Origin: Opitutia bacterium
Lineage (GTDB): Bacteria > Verrucomicrobiota > Verrucomicrobiia > Opitutales > Opitutaceae
NCBI GenBank assembly: GCA_016187925.1
Contig: JACPIS010000017.1
Span: 1-64,000 of the forward strand
Direction of reading: 5' to 3'
DNA length: 64,000 nt
Below, piece by piece: positions 46,990 through 56,074 of the stretch. The notes beneath the pieces are model-generated. The model was not told the DNA's origin and made no database searches. It saw only the letters and a list, made by a program, of their open reading frames with translations. The translations under genes were made by a program, and so were the position numbers. The first letter of the stretch is position 1; each line of letters starts with the position of its first letter.

Positions 46990-47478
46990 ATGAAATCCAC
47001 CGCCGCCCAAGCCTCGTTCCTCGCCGACCGCGAACTCGTCATCGAGCGCGTGCTCGATGCCCCGCGCGAGAAAATCTACCGTTGCTGGACCACACCGTCG
47101 CTCATCACGCAATGGTTCACGCCGCTGCCGTGGAAGACCGCGCGCGCCGTAATGGACGTGCGGCCGGGCGGGGCGACTTGCATCACGATGCTGTCGCCGG
47201 AGGGACAGGAATTCCCCAACCCCGGCGTCTACCTCGAAGTCGTGCCAGACGAGCGGCTCGTCATCACCGATGCCTACACGAGCGCGTGGGTTCCTTCGGA
47301 GAAGCCTTTCATCACCGTCATTCTCACGTTCGAGGATGCCGGCCCCGGCAAGACCAAGTATACGGCGCGCGTGCGCCACTGGACCGTCGCCGACCGCGAG
47401 GCGCACGAGAAGATGGGCTTCCGCGAAGGCTGGGGCATCGCCACCAACCAGCTCGAGGCCCTGGCGAAGACGCTCTGA
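46990..47478 (+). CDS. SRPBCC (AHSA1-type) domain protein
   Basis: The 162-residue protein has ELVIERVLDAPREKIYRCWTT, WFTPLPWKT, YLEVVPDERLVITDAYT and MGFREGWGIATNQLEALA, the hallmark pattern of SRPBCC polyketide-cyclase-like proteins. It stands alone, in contrast to the paired genes at 39720-40721. Confidence 0.88.
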   Translation: MKSTAAQASFLADRELVIERVLDAPREKIYRCWTTPSLITQWFTPLPWKTARAVMDVRPGGATCITMLSPEGQEFPNPGVYLEVVPDERLVITDAYTSAWVPSEKPFITVILTFEDAGPGKTKYTARVRHWTVADREAHEKMGFREGWGIATNQLEALAKTL

Positions 47479-47491
47479 ACCGAGACGCCCC

Positions 47492-47543
47492 GTAGGGCTC
47501 GACCTTGCGTCGAGCCTCGGCTTCACACGAGGTGAGGCCCTAC
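47492..47543. repeat. REP-like double palindrome
   Basis: GTAGGGCTCGACC and GTCGAGCC form the first hairpin and CCTC...GAGG the second; the unit ends in GGCCCTAC, complementary to its start. A close relative begins at 49493. Confidence 0.7.
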
Positions 47544-47582
47544 AGCTGCCAGAGCTGATTAGGAGTTCATTTCGAAACTCCG

Positions 47583-47675
47583 TCTTGCCATCGCGAGCCC
47601 GGTGAAACCGGGCGTGGCGATCCATCCACCATCCAGCTGGATTGCTTCGTCGCTGCGCTCCTCGCCATGACGAGT
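47583..47675. repeat. Dispersed palindromic repeat, ATCGCGAG/GGCGATCC type, copy 2
   Basis: It shares CCATCGCGAG...GCGTGGCGATCC...GGATTGCTTCGTCGC...CTCGCCATGACG with 2661-2758. Imperfect hairpin; no coding frame. The remaining space up to the YbaK gene (47676-47835) has no gene. Confidence 0.6.
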
Positions 47676-47835
47676 TCGGCGCTTGGCGCCAAACGATGTG
47701 CGGCCTTATCTGACATGATCGCTCCCGGCTTCGCGCTTTGTTTCCGAGGCGGACGGGAGTAAACTGTGGCTGGTCGGCCTCGGGCACCGTGGGGTGCCGG
47801 TCTCCGTCCAAACCCAAATCCAACGAGGAGGACTT

Positions 47836-48300
47836 ATGCCTGCCGCGAAAGTTAAAGCCTACCTGGACAGCCGCGGGATCAAATACGTGAGCATCCAGCA
47901 TTCCCCCGCCTTCACCGCGCCGGAGATCGCCGAGTCGGCCCACGTCTCGGGCCGTGATTTCGCCAAGACCGTCATCGTGATGCTCCAAGACGAGATGGCC
48001 ATGATCGTGCTGCCGGCCAGCCGCCGGCTCCTGCTCAGCGACCTGCGCGAAATGCTCGAGAGTTCGCACGTGCGCCTCGCGAGCGAGGCCGAGTTCAAGG
48101 ATCGCTTCCCCGACTGCGAGCTCGGTGCCATGCCGCCGCTCGGCAATCTTTACGGCATGAAAACCTACGTCAGCGGCCTGCTCGCCGAGGAACAGGAGAT
48201 CGCCTTCAACGCCGGCACGCACACCGAGGTCATCAAGATGACCTACGCCGACTTCGAGCAGCTCGTGCAGCCCACCGTGCTCGACTTCGTCACGACGTGA
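47836..48300 (+). CDS. YbaK/EbsC-type aminoacyl-tRNA deacylase
   Basis: The 154-residue protein has the YbaK fold order: IQHSPAFTAPEIAESAHVSG near residue 20, AKTVIVMLQDEMAMIVLPA, LEMLESSHVRLASEAEF, and the GAMPPLGNLYGM motif. Family members hydrolyse mischarged tRNAs (Cys-tRNA-Pro, Ala-tRNA-Pro). The catalytic Lys is in AKTVIV. ATG 47836 has a good GAGGAGG upstream, fixing the start. Confidence 0.85.
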   Translation: MPAAKVKAYLDSRGIKYVSIQHSPAFTAPEIAESAHVSGRDFAKTVIVMLQDEMAMIVLPASRRLLLSDLREMLESSHVRLASEAEFKDRFPDCELGAMPPLGNLYGMKTYVSGLLAEEQEIAFNAGTHTEVIKMTYADFEQLVQPTVLDFVTT

Positions 48301-48446
48301 TCATGTCCATCTTCGGGCTGCCTGCTTAGCGCGAGCATGGAGGGGGGCTGCGTCAATTTCCGCTGTCTCGGTTGTCGGGGCAGCGGATGGGCTGTTTTAC
48401 TCTGCGACATTTGACTCGGGTCTGTTTGCTTATTTGTTCGTCGCGC

Positions 48447-49487
48447 ATGCGCCTCCATTGGTTTCCCGCCGCGGCCCGGTTGCTTCGGTTGACCGCCCTG
48501 ATCTGCCTCATTGCGGGGCTTTGCACGGCCGGAGCATCGGGCGCTCCAGTCACGGAGCCACAACCGGTCCCGCTGCGACTCTCGGTATTGGAGCCGGAGT
48601 TCAAGGCGTTCTGGGCCGAGGCGCAGGGCAAACCCATCGAGCAGCAGTTGCAGGTGTGGGACCGGCTCGTGGAGGCGCGGCACCGGGACTTCTACGAGAT
48701 ATTTGTCTGGGACAAGGCGGCCAACCCTCGCTGGCAGGAGCGCAAGCGCCGCCTGCTGGGCAAAATGTTCGCGAAGTATCCGGCGCTTTACCCCGCGATG
48801 ATCGCGAACTTCGAGCGTTTCCCGGCGACGATTGCCACGCAGGTGGCGCGCTTCCGGCGGTCGTTCCCCGACGCGGTGTTCACCGGGCCGATCTACGCGG
48901 CGCCGGTGGCGAGCTTCAACGGCAAGGGCGGCGAGGGCGGCTCGGCGGACGGCAGCGGTGAGCTGACGCTCGCGTTCGGGATCGATCTCATCTCCGAGCG
49001 AAACGACGACGTCGACATCCTCTATGCGCACGAGCTGTTCCACATCTATCACGGCAAGGCCGCCGGGATCGACGAAAAGGTCTTCGCAGAGCAGGGCCGG
49101 CTCACGTTGCCGCTGTGGATGGAGGGTTTCGCGACCTACGTCAGCGGGTTGCTCAATCCCGATAAACCCGATGGCGAATTGCTGATGGACGCCAGCCTTG
49201 GCCGTGTCGCCGCCTCGGAGCGGCGCTGGCTGGCCGCCGAGTTTCTGAAGGTGGCCGGAGGGAAGGCTGTCGACGAACACGGTTCGCTGGCTTTCAACCA
49301 ATGGTTCTCCGCTGGCGAGTCCAAGGTGCGCGCTGATCTGCCCAGCCGCTGCGGCTACTGGCTCGGGCTCGCCGTCGCCCGCGAGCTGGCCAAGACCCAC
49401 CCGCTCGACGAGATGGTGCGCTGGCGCGTGCCGGAGATTCACCGGCACATGCTCGAGGCTTTGCAGGAGCTGGCCCGTTCCAACTGA
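48447..49487 (+). CDS. Secreted zinc metalloprotease of the DUF2268-like type
   Basis: The 346-residue protein has a signal peptide (LTALICLIAGLCTAGASG). The zinc motif HELFHIYH lies near residue 194, and LWMEGFATYVSG about 35 residues later supplies the third ligand Glu, so it is a gluzincin. A Gly-rich stretch (NGKGGEGGSADGSGE) precedes it. Function unknown; periplasmic or secreted. ATG 48447 was chosen over the longer frame at 48372. Confidence 0.75.
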   Translation: MRLHWFPAAARLLRLTALICLIAGLCTAGASGAPVTEPQPVPLRLSVLEPEFKAFWAEAQGKPIEQQLQVWDRLVEARHRDFYEIFVWDKAANPRWQERKRRLLGKMFAKYPALYPAMIANFERFPATIATQVARFRRSFPDAVFTGPIYAAPVASFNGKGGEGGSADGSGELTLAFGIDLISERNDDVDILYAHELFHIYHGKAAGIDEKVFAEQGRLTLPLWMEGFATYVSGLLNPDKPDGELLMDASLGRVAASERRWLAAEFLKVAGGKAVDEHGSLAFNQWFSAGESKVRADLPSRCGYWLGLAVARELAKTHPLDEMVRWRVPEIHRHMLEALQELARSN

Positions 49488-49492
49488 GTTCC

Positions 49493-49547
49493 GTAGGGCT
49501 CGACCTTGGGTCGAGCCTCGGTCTCACGCGATGCGAGGCCTTGCGAT
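49493..49547. repeat. REP-like palindrome
   Basis: GTAGGGCTCGACCTTGGGTCGAGCC is nearly the same as the unit at 47492. The second hairpin is less regular here. Confidence 0.65.
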
Positions 49548-49577
49548 GCAATCCATGGCATCCATTCGCGCCGCGTG

Positions 49578-49886
49578 CTACCGCTGCTCGGGCCGGAGGA
49601 TTCTGATCTCCGCCGCGAAGACGGCGTGCGCGGCGGGATCGACCGGGCGGTGCCGGATCGTCGTGCTCGCCGGATCGGCGCCGAGATAGTTGTTGCCCTT
49701 CCAATGCCGCGCCGGGCGGATCGGGCGCGGCGTGAAGCCGCCGCCGCAGTTCGGGCAGACGTTGACGAGCAGGACCACGGCGCAGTGCGCGCAAAACGTG
49801 CACTCGTAGGTGCAGATGCGCGCCTCGGTCGAGGCCGGCGGCAACGGCTTGTGGCAGTTTTCGCAGGTGGGTCGGAGTTCGAGCAT
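49578..49886 (-). CDS. DUF1272-type cysteine-rich protein
   Basis: The 102-residue protein (ATG 49886) has LRPTCENCHKPLPPAS, YECTFCAHCAV and NVCPNCGGGF, four CxxC pairs that would bind zinc, plus PRPIRPARHWKG, the DUF1272 signature. Small family of unknown role. The longer upstream frame is not supported. Confidence 0.8.
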   Translation of the reverse strand: MLELRPTCENCHKPLPPASTEARICTYECTFCAHCAVVLLVNVCPNCGGGFTPRPIRPARHWKGNNYLGADPASTTIRHRPVDPAAHAVFAAEIRILRPEQR

Positions 49887-50242
49887 GCGGGTTTTTGCCG
49901 GCTGCTTGGTCCCGATGCGAGAATGGATCCGTAACAACGGCGGCACAGTGACGTTGCTGTGCGACCGTCGCAGTCGGATCACACTTGCGGCGCGGCATGG
50001 CCCGCACTCCGTGCCTTTCGGTACCAGCGCCGGGCGGACAACCCGTGCGGTCGGTGCCAATCCACCCGCGCCCACAGAAAGCCCACCGCCAGGCCGATGG
50101 TCGATGCCTTTATTCACGGGGGCGCCCGCAGTTTGCGCGCGCCCAAGCCGGATCTCCGGCGAACCGCCCAGTGACACTCGTTTTGCTGCGAAACAGCGAG
50201 CTTCCGCTGGCGTCGCCGCTTCGGCCGTTTTTTGTGAGCGCC
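49887..50242. other. Intergenic region, no clear gene
   Basis: Open frames cross this region on the plus strand, joined to the aminotransferase, but their sequence is Arg/Pro/Ala-rich and lacks a start. No repeat or terminator was seen. Confidence 0.3.
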
Positions 50243-51472
50243 ATGGACAATCCATCCAACACCCTGATACGCGAACAACTGGCCGCCAGCTCGGCGCGCT
50301 CGGCGCCCGAGGCGCTCGCGCACGACGACACGTTTTGGACGCGCGTCGCCGCGGAGTTTGCGAAGCCGGCCGATTTCGTGCACCTGGAATACGGTTTCTA
50401 TCACCCGGTGTGCCGCGCGGTGTTCGAGGCGGAAGTGGCGGCGATGCGCCAGAGCCAAATCTGCGCCGCACACTACAAGCGCAACGAAATGCGCGCCGAC
50501 TACGAGGCCGCACGCGCGGAGTTGGCGCAGCTCGTCGGCGCCGCACCGGAGGAGGTGGCGATCACGCGCAACGCCTCCGAGTCGATGAACATCATCATCC
50601 GCGGCATCCCGCTCGCGCCGGGCGACGAGGTCGTCGGTGCCGAGTTGGACTACGGGAGCATGGTCGAGGCCTGGGAACAGCGCGTGCGGCAGGAGGGCAT
50701 CGCGCTGCGCGCGGTGGAGCTGCCGTTCGACCCGCGCTCGGACGACGAGATCGTGCAATGCTTCGCCGCCGCCATCACGCCGCGCACGCGGGTGCTGTAC
50801 ATCACGCACCTGGTGCACTTCACCGGCCACCTCCTGCCGGTCCGCCGGCTCTGCCAGCTCGGCCGCGAGCGCGGGCTGCTGGTCGTGGTGGATGCCGCCC
50901 ACTCCTTCGCGCAGGTGCCGTTCACGCCCGCGGAGATCGACTGTGATTTTCTCGGCGCGAGCCTGCACAAGTGGCTGGCCGCGCCGCTCGGGCTCGGGAT
51001 GCTGTACGTGCGGCGCGACCGCATCGCCGGCTTGCACCCGCTCTTCGGCGACGCGCGCCTGCCGGCCGGCGACATCCGCCGCCTGGAACATTTTGGCAAC
51101 CGGCCGGACTCCGCCCATATCGGTCTGCGCGAGGCGATCCGCTGGCACGGGGCGATGGGGGGCGCGGCCGTGAAACGCGCGCGGTTGCTCGCGCTGCAAC
51201 GCCGCTGGATGGAGGCCGCGCGGGCGTTGCCGCGCCTCCGGCTGCTCACGCCGCGCGACCCCGCGCGGCATGGCAGCCTAGGCACGTTCGCCGTCGACGG
51301 TCTCGCTCCCGCCGCGGTGGCGGAGCGGCTCATGCGCGAGCACCGGATCTATGTGAACGTGATCCAAGGCCCCCGCGTGGCCGGCGTCCGCGTCACGCCC
51401 GGCCTGGCCACCACGTTCGCCGAAATCGACCAGCTCGTCGCCGCGCTCGAAGCCCTGAATCGTACGCCTTGA
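50243..51472 (+). CDS. Class V aminotransferase (isopenicillin N epimerase-like)
   Basis: The 409-residue PLP enzyme has LEYGFYHPVCRAVFEAEV, ITRNASESMNIIIRG, the Asp in VVVDAAHSFAQVP and the PLP Lys in GASLHKWLAAPLG near residue 243. These fit the isopenicillin N epimerase/cysteine-desulfurase-like group. Substrate unknown; no thiol-cluster or beta-lactam genes nearby. ATG 50243 chosen; upstream codons lack homology. Confidence 0.85.
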   Translation: MDNPSNTLIREQLAASSARSAPEALAHDDTFWTRVAAEFAKPADFVHLEYGFYHPVCRAVFEAEVAAMRQSQICAAHYKRNEMRADYEAARAELAQLVGAAPEEVAITRNASESMNIIIRGIPLAPGDEVVGAELDYGSMVEAWEQRVRQEGIALRAVELPFDPRSDDEIVQCFAAAITPRTRVLYITHLVHFTGHLLPVRRLCQLGRERGLLVVVDAAHSFAQVPFTPAEIDCDFLGASLHKWLAAPLGLGMLYVRRDRIAGLHPLFGDARLPAGDIRRLEHFGNRPDSAHIGLREAIRWHGAMGGAAVKRARLLALQRRWMEAARALPRLRLLTPRDPARHGSLGTFAVDGLAPAAVAERLMREHRIYVNVIQGPRVAGVRVTPGLATTFAEIDQLVAALEALNRTP

Positions 51473-51590
51473 GCAACGGCCTCAACGGCCGGGCGACCGG
51501 ATTGGCGTTGCTCGTGAGGGCGAAAAGGTGAAGCATCCGGCCGTCCCCGCCGGGCCAGCGGGGGCGCTCCACCCTCGACCCACGCAGGTT

Positions 51591-52541
51591 ATGGCCCGTC
51601 TCACCAGTGTTCCTTTCCTCGCGGCAGCATTGCTGCTCGCCGGCTGCCCGAGTCTGCCCGACACGCAGCCCTTTACCGATGCCACCGTCGGCCTGCGCAG
51701 CGCCGTCGCCGCGAGCGGCACCGCGGTCGTCGCCGAGCTGAAACGCAATCCCGTCGACGGCATGGCGGCGCAGGGCGCCAGCCTCGAGAAAGCCTGGCAG
51801 GTGCGCACGAAGGCCATGTCGGCCCTCGTCGACTACGCCAATTCGCTCCAGGCCATCGCCGACTCCGGGCGCAAGGGCGAGGAGTCCGCCCAGAAACTCG
51901 CCGACGCCGCCACCACGCTCGTCCAGACGCTCGGCGCCGCCAACCTCGCCGCCAGCGCCGGCGCTTCGCTCGCGATCGACACCTTCAAGTTCGCCAATGG
52001 TCAGATCGCCCGCGCCCGCGCCGCCAAGTCGCTCGAGGCCGCGCTCGCCGAGATGCAGCCCGCCATCGAGCGCATCGCCGAGCTGTTCGCCGCCGACCTC
52101 ACCGACCTCGACACCCTCGTGCAGACGACCATCGACGCCCAGCGCGACAGGCTCGAGCGGGACAACCAATCCGAGATCAATTACCGTCGCCGCCTTCTCG
52201 CCGCGCGGCGCAGCCTCATGGCCAAGGCCGCCAGCCAGCTCGACGAGCAGGTCAAGCCGACCGCGCTCGCGGGGAGCGACGACCTGAAGCGCGCCGACGA
52301 ACTGCTCGCCGCCAACGAGGCGTGGCACACCGCCTACGCTGCGCAGCAGGCCGCCATCGCGGAGCGCGGCCGGCTCGCCGCCGAGATGCTCGGCGCCGCG
52401 CAGGCCGCCTTCGCCGACTGGACCGCCGCGCACGCCCGCCTGCTCGCCGCCGTCCGCGCCAAGCGCCTCCCGAGCATGGCCGAGCTCACCGCCGCCGCGA
52501 AACGCATCCAGGAACTCGTCGATCGTTACCGCAAACTCTGA
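51591..52541 (+). CDS. Helical lipoprotein of unknown function
   Basis: The 316-residue protein has a lipoprotein signal (VPFLAAALLLAGC, Cys near residue 18) and an almost fully helical, Ala-rich mature part with coiled-coil character (AAKSLEAALAEMQPAIERIAEL, RRRLLAARRSLMAKAASQL). It is followed 21 bp later by another helical gene, and the two probably act together at the envelope. No family recognised. Confidence 0.7.
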   Translation: MARLTSVPFLAAALLLAGCPSLPDTQPFTDATVGLRSAVAASGTAVVAELKRNPVDGMAAQGASLEKAWQVRTKAMSALVDYANSLQAIADSGRKGEESAQKLADAATTLVQTLGAANLAASAGASLAIDTFKFANGQIARARAAKSLEAALAEMQPAIERIAELFAADLTDLDTLVQTTIDAQRDRLERDNQSEINYRRRLLAARRSLMAKAASQLDEQVKPTALAGSDDLKRADELLAANEAWHTAYAAQQAAIAERGRLAAEMLGAAQAAFADWTAAHARLLAAVRAKRLPSMAELTAAAKRIQELVDRYRKL

Positions 52542-52561
52542 CCCCCAACCCCACTCCCGTC

Positions 52562-53086
52562 ATGGACGAAAAAATCATCAGGAAATGGCGCGACGCTCTC
52601 GCCGCGCTTCTCTCTCGCGCCGATGCGGCCGCCGCCAACCCCGACCTCAACGTCCGCCGCGCCGTGGCGAAGGACCTCCAGGCCTTCATCATGGACAACC
52701 CGCCCGCCCTCGACGACGAGCCAGACACCGCAGTGTTCCGCGAGATGGACGACATCGCCGGCAAGGCGCACGACGCCCTGCTGCTCGCCGTGGTCGAGGA
52801 CCGCGTGTCCGCCATCGCCAGCCGCTCCGCCGAACTCGCCGGGCTGGCGAAGAAGGTCGCCGCCCAGACCGCCGCCAACGAGAAGGCCGCCAAATCCATC
52901 CGCCTCGAGAAAGCCACGGCGGTCGTCAACTCCGTCACCACCGCGGTCAACGCCATCAAGGACCTCAAGACCCAGCTCGAGGATCAGCCCGCCACCGAGG
53001 AGGACTTCACCGAACTCGCCAAGCGCCTCGGCAAGGCCCTGCAGACCCTCCAGGAACTCCGCGCCGCCGTCGAATCGAGCGGGTGA
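52562..53086 (+). CDS. Helical protein of unknown function
   Basis: The 174-residue protein starts MDEKIIRKWRDALAALLSRA and is helical and Ala/Lys/Glu-rich throughout, with no signal peptide. A region near residues 100-145 (KSIRLEKATAVVNSVTTAVN) looks like a long amphipathic helix. It is paired with the lipoprotein upstream. Its stop lies 6 bp from that of the convergent archaemetzincin gene. Confidence 0.7.
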   Translation: MDEKIIRKWRDALAALLSRADAAAANPDLNVRRAVAKDLQAFIMDNPPALDDEPDTAVFREMDDIAGKAHDALLLAVVEDRVSAIASRSAELAGLAKKVAAQTAANEKAAKSIRLEKATAVVNSVTTAVNAIKDLKTQLEDQPATEEDFTELAKRLGKALQTLQELRAAVESSG

Positions 53087-53092
53087 GGGCGC

Positions 53093-54040
53093 TTAGGGTG
53101 ATTGAAGTTTGGCTAACTGGCGCTCGACCCAGTCTGCGTCCTCAAACCAACCGTGCTTACGGTAGAACTCGCGCAGTTGTTCGTAGCGTTTCACGGCGTC
53201 GAAATTGCCGGCGTAGTGTAACTTTCGCAGGCAAAGCGGACAGAGTTGCTGCGGCCGAGAATCGGCTTCAACCAAGTGGTTCGAACCGTTGAGCACGCAA
53301 TCGTAGAATATGCAATGTTGCAGCCCGAACATGTGTCCGGTCTCATGCGCGAGCACTTTGCAGCTTCGGCGCAAGATGACGTCACGGTAATCCTTACCCC
53401 GTTCCTCATCCCAGAAAGCTGGGTCATAGCGAACAAAGCTATACACACCCACGCGTTCGCCAAGCGATGCCTGACCGAAGACGTAGTTCCATGACGGAGC
53501 AGGGTAGAGGTCTTCCATCGTCACGCCCAGTAGACAGTAGGCATCGGCCGGTAAACGAGTTTTCAAGAATTCCAACACGCTGGTCGCGAGTACCTGGCGT
53601 TGCCCGGTATGTCGATTCTGGCGTGGCACGAATTGCTCGTCGGTTGGCAGGTAGGCGGGAAGTATACGCGTCTCCAACTGGAAGTAAGCGGCGGCATAGG
53701 CGCGGATATCTTCGAGCGGGGGACTCGCCTCTTCGGGAAAACGGCCAAGCGGCAAAAGATAAAGCACACGGCGAATGCTATCGGGCCGGTTGGGCTCGGA
53801 ATTTTTATACTGCTCGAATGTTTCTCCGTCTTCGTGATGCTGCGAGAGCCAGTCGTTTGGGCCAGGTAGGCGAATAGGTGAGAAGTCGTCACTCGAAGTC
53901 AGCAAGCGTCTCAGAATATCAGACTCCTCATAAAGATTACCGAGTGCGCTCAGTCGCTCGTTTTGCGACGGTCGGTCAAATGCGCCCCACACCGACAGCG
54001 TGGTCAACAGCGTCGCGCCAAACCAAAGCAATCGCTTCAT
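53093..54040 (-). CDS. Secreted archaemetzincin-type metalloprotease
   Basis: The 315-residue protein (ATG 54040) has a signal peptide (FGATLLTTLSVWGAF). The M54 signature is complete: HETGHMFGLQHCIFYDCVLNGS near residue 233 (HExxHxxGxxHC then C and N-G-S), followed by LCPLCLRKL with the second Cys pair. Archaemetzincins are known from archaea, some bacteria and vertebrates; cleavage substrates are poorly known. The gene is AT-richer than its neighbours, which suggests transfer. Confidence 0.88.
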   Translation of the reverse strand: MKRLLWFGATLLTTLSVWGAFDRPSQNERLSALGNLYEESDILRRLLTSSDDFSPIRLPGPNDWLSQHHEDGETFEQYKNSEPNRPDSIRRVLYLLPLGRFPEEASPPLEDIRAYAAAYFQLETRILPAYLPTDEQFVPRQNRHTGQRQVLATSVLEFLKTRLPADAYCLLGVTMEDLYPAPSWNYVFGQASLGERVGVYSFVRYDPAFWDEERGKDYRDVILRRSCKVLAHETGHMFGLQHCIFYDCVLNGSNHLVEADSRPQQLCPLCLRKLHYAGNFDAVKRYEQLREFYRKHGWFEDADWVERQLAKLQSP

Positions 54041-54138
54041 TCGCGGGAAAATGTTCGGTCGCACAGTCTCGCCAAGTGAATTCTGCATGACTGGCAGGGC
54101 GCTATGCTGAGTAATCAACACCTAGGACGGATATTCTC

Positions 54139-54819
54139 TCAACTCCCCTCGAATCCGAAATGCCTCGCGAGGGCTTGGTGGCCGGCGGGTGACACGGTCA
54201 CGGCGCGGGTGCCGGGTTTTCGTTTCAGCCACCGGGCTTCCTGCAGGCGCTGGGCGAGGGCGGCACCGAGTGCGCCGCCGATGTGATCCTGCCGCTCGCT
54301 CCAATCCATGCAGACGGGGGCGAATTTTCTCCGCGACCGGGCGAGCGCGGCGAGATCGATGCCGAAGGCCGCGAACCAGCGTTCGCCGGCGGGCGTGGGC
54401 ACGAACTCCGCGTCGCGTTGCACGAGGTGCTTGCGCTCCAGCAGCGCGTGCGTGAGCCGGATGGCGAGGCGTCCGGCGAGGTGGTCGTAGCAGTAGCGGG
54501 CTTCGCGCAGCGGATGTTCGCTGCGTGGCGGGGCGGCCGGGCCGGACGGCGCGAGCACGAGCAGCGATTCCACGCAGCGGGCGACGTGGGGCGACGCGAG
54601 TTGGAAATACTTGTGCCGGCCCTGTGCGCGCACGACGACGAGTTCGTCACCGAGGAGGCGGCGGAGGTGGGCGGTGGCCGTGGCGGGCTCGACGCCGGCG
54701 CCGTAGGCCAGCTCCTTGGCGGTGAGCGCGCGCCCCTCCATCAGCAGCGTGAGCATGCGGATGCGGGTGGGATCGCCGATCGTGCGGGCAACGCGGGCGA
54801 CATCGGGCTCGGCAAGCAT
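54139..54819 (-). CDS. ArsR-family transcriptional regulator
   Basis: The 226-residue protein begins MLAEPDVARVARTIGDPTRI, an ArsR-type winged helix with the recognition helix in VEPATATAHLRRLL, and then has a long C-terminal region with HLAGRLAIRLTHALLERKHL. It is longer than the usual ArsR (about 110 residues), suggesting a fused sensor. It is divergent from an ACT/OsmC operon across 63 bp and may control it. Confidence 0.85.
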   Translation of the reverse strand: MLAEPDVARVARTIGDPTRIRMLTLLMEGRALTAKELAYGAGVEPATATAHLRRLLGDELVVVRAQGRHKYFQLASPHVARCVESLLVLAPSGPAAPPRSEHPLREARYCYDHLAGRLAIRLTHALLERKHLVQRDAEFVPTPAGERWFAAFGIDLAALARSRRKFAPVCMDWSERQDHIGGALGAALAQRLQEARWLKRKPGTRAVTVSPAGHQALARHFGFEGS

Positions 54820-54882
54820 GCTTCGACGGTGGCCAAATCGTCCGGGCGTGCAAGGGGCAAGCCGCCGCGCCACGGTGGACGG

Positions 54883-55293
54883 ATGAAAGATGTTACCATT
54901 CTTCTGGAAAACCGGCCGGGCGCGCTGGCCGACATGGGCGAGGCCTTGGGGCGTGCCGGCGTGAGCGTCGAGGGCGGCGGCGCCTGGGTGGTGCAAGGGG
55001 AGGGTGTGGCCCATTTTCTCATGGCCGACGGCGAGGCCGCGCGCCGCGCGCTCGAGGCGGCGGGCATCCGCGTCGCGGCGGTGCGCGAGGTCGTGGTGCA
55101 GCGCCTGCACCAAGGCGTGCCCGGCCAGCTCGGCCAGCTCTCGCGGCGCATGGCGCAGGCGGGCGTCAACATCGAGGTGCTCTACAGCGATCACGATCAT
55201 CAGCTGATCCTCGTCGTGGACGACCCGGCCAAGGGCCGCGCGGTGGCGGACGCGTGGATGCGCGAACGCACGACGGAAAGGAGCGCGTCATGA
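54883..55293 (+). CDS. ACT-domain protein
   Basis: The 136-residue protein has two ACT-like units, VTILLENRPGALADMGEALGRAG and QGVPGQLGQLSRRMAQAGVNI, each beginning with the P-G-x-L turn. It probably binds an amino acid as a small regulatory protein. It overlaps the OsmC gene by 4 bp (ATGA). ATG 54883. Confidence 0.8.
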   Translation: MKDVTILLENRPGALADMGEALGRAGVSVEGGGAWVVQGEGVAHFLMADGEAARRALEAAGIRVAAVREVVVQRLHQGVPGQLGQLSRRMAQAGVNIEVLYSDHDHQLILVVDDPAKGRAVADAWMRERTTERSAS

Positions 55294-55757
55294 AACTCCA
55301 TGCCTATGAAGTCGGCGTGACCTGGACCGGCAACGACGGCGGGGGAACCAAAACCTACCGCAGTTACCGGCGCGACCACGAAATCACCGCCGCCGGCAAG
55401 GCGCCGATCGCGGCGTCCAGCGATCCGGCCTTCCGCGGCGATCCCACCCGCTACAACCCCGAGGTCCTGCTGGTCGCGAGCTTGTCGAGCTGCCACATGC
55501 TCTGGTATCTCCATCTCTGCGCGGTCAACGGCGTGGTCGTGGTGGACTATCGCGACACGGCCACCGGCGAGATGGAGGGGAACGCCGACGGCTCCGGGCA
55601 ATTCACGCGCGTCGTGCTGCGGCCCGCCGTGCGGATCGCGCCCGGCAGCGACCGCGCGAAGGCCGTCGCCCTGCACGAGGAGGCGCATCGTTACTGCTTC
55701 ATCGCCCGCTCCGTAAACTTCACCGTGGAGATCGAGCCCACGGTGGTTGGCGAGTGA
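55290..55757 (+). CDS. OsmC-family protein
   Basis: The 155-residue protein has NPEVLLVASLSSCHMLWYLHLC near residue 60 with the conserved peroxidatic-type Cys, and HEEAHRYCFIARSVN with the second Cys. OsmC/Ohr proteins reduce organic hydroperoxides. It is translationally coupled to the ACT-domain gene. Confidence 0.88.
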   Translation: MKLHAYEVGVTWTGNDGGGTKTYRSYRRDHEITAAGKAPIAASSDPAFRGDPTRYNPEVLLVASLSSCHMLWYLHLCAVNGVVVVDYRDTATGEMEGNADGSGQFTRVVLRPAVRIAPGSDRAKAVALHEEAHRYCFIARSVNFTVEIEPTVVGE

Positions 55758-55783
55758 TGCGCCGGCGGGCGAGGCGGGCCCGG

Positions 55784-56074
55784 TTAAATTCGAGTGCCGC
55801 CCGTGTCGGGATGGCGGGCAGCGTGCAGGATGCTCAGGAATTGCACGGTGTCGCCTGTTACGCGGTAGCGGACGAGGTAGGGAAAGCGCGGGACGAGGTA
55901 GCGGCGGACGCCACCCAATCGGACGGGCCAACGCTCGGGCGCGTGCATGATTTCCTCCACGGCACGTTCCGCTTCGTCCAGAAATTCTCCGCCCAGCCGG
56001 GGGCGTTGGGACTGGTAGTAGCGGGCGGCGTCGATCAGGTCGGTTTCAAATTCCGGGTGGAACCAGCGATGCAT
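55784..56074 (-). CDS. ParE/RelE-type toxin
   Basis: The 96-residue protein matches the plasmid-stabilisation (ParE-like) toxin pattern: HPEFETDLIDAARYYQSQRPRLGGEF, RRYLVPRFPYLVRYRV and a C-terminal SILHAARHPD. Whether it inhibits gyrase or cleaves RNA cannot be told from sequence alone. Its start and the antitoxin stop overlap by one base (TGATG). Confidence 0.87.
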   Translation of the reverse strand: MHRWFHPEFETDLIDAARYYQSQRPRLGGEFLDEAERAVEEIMHAPERWPVRLGGVRRYLVPRFPYLVRYRVTGDTVQFLSILHAARHPDTGGTRI

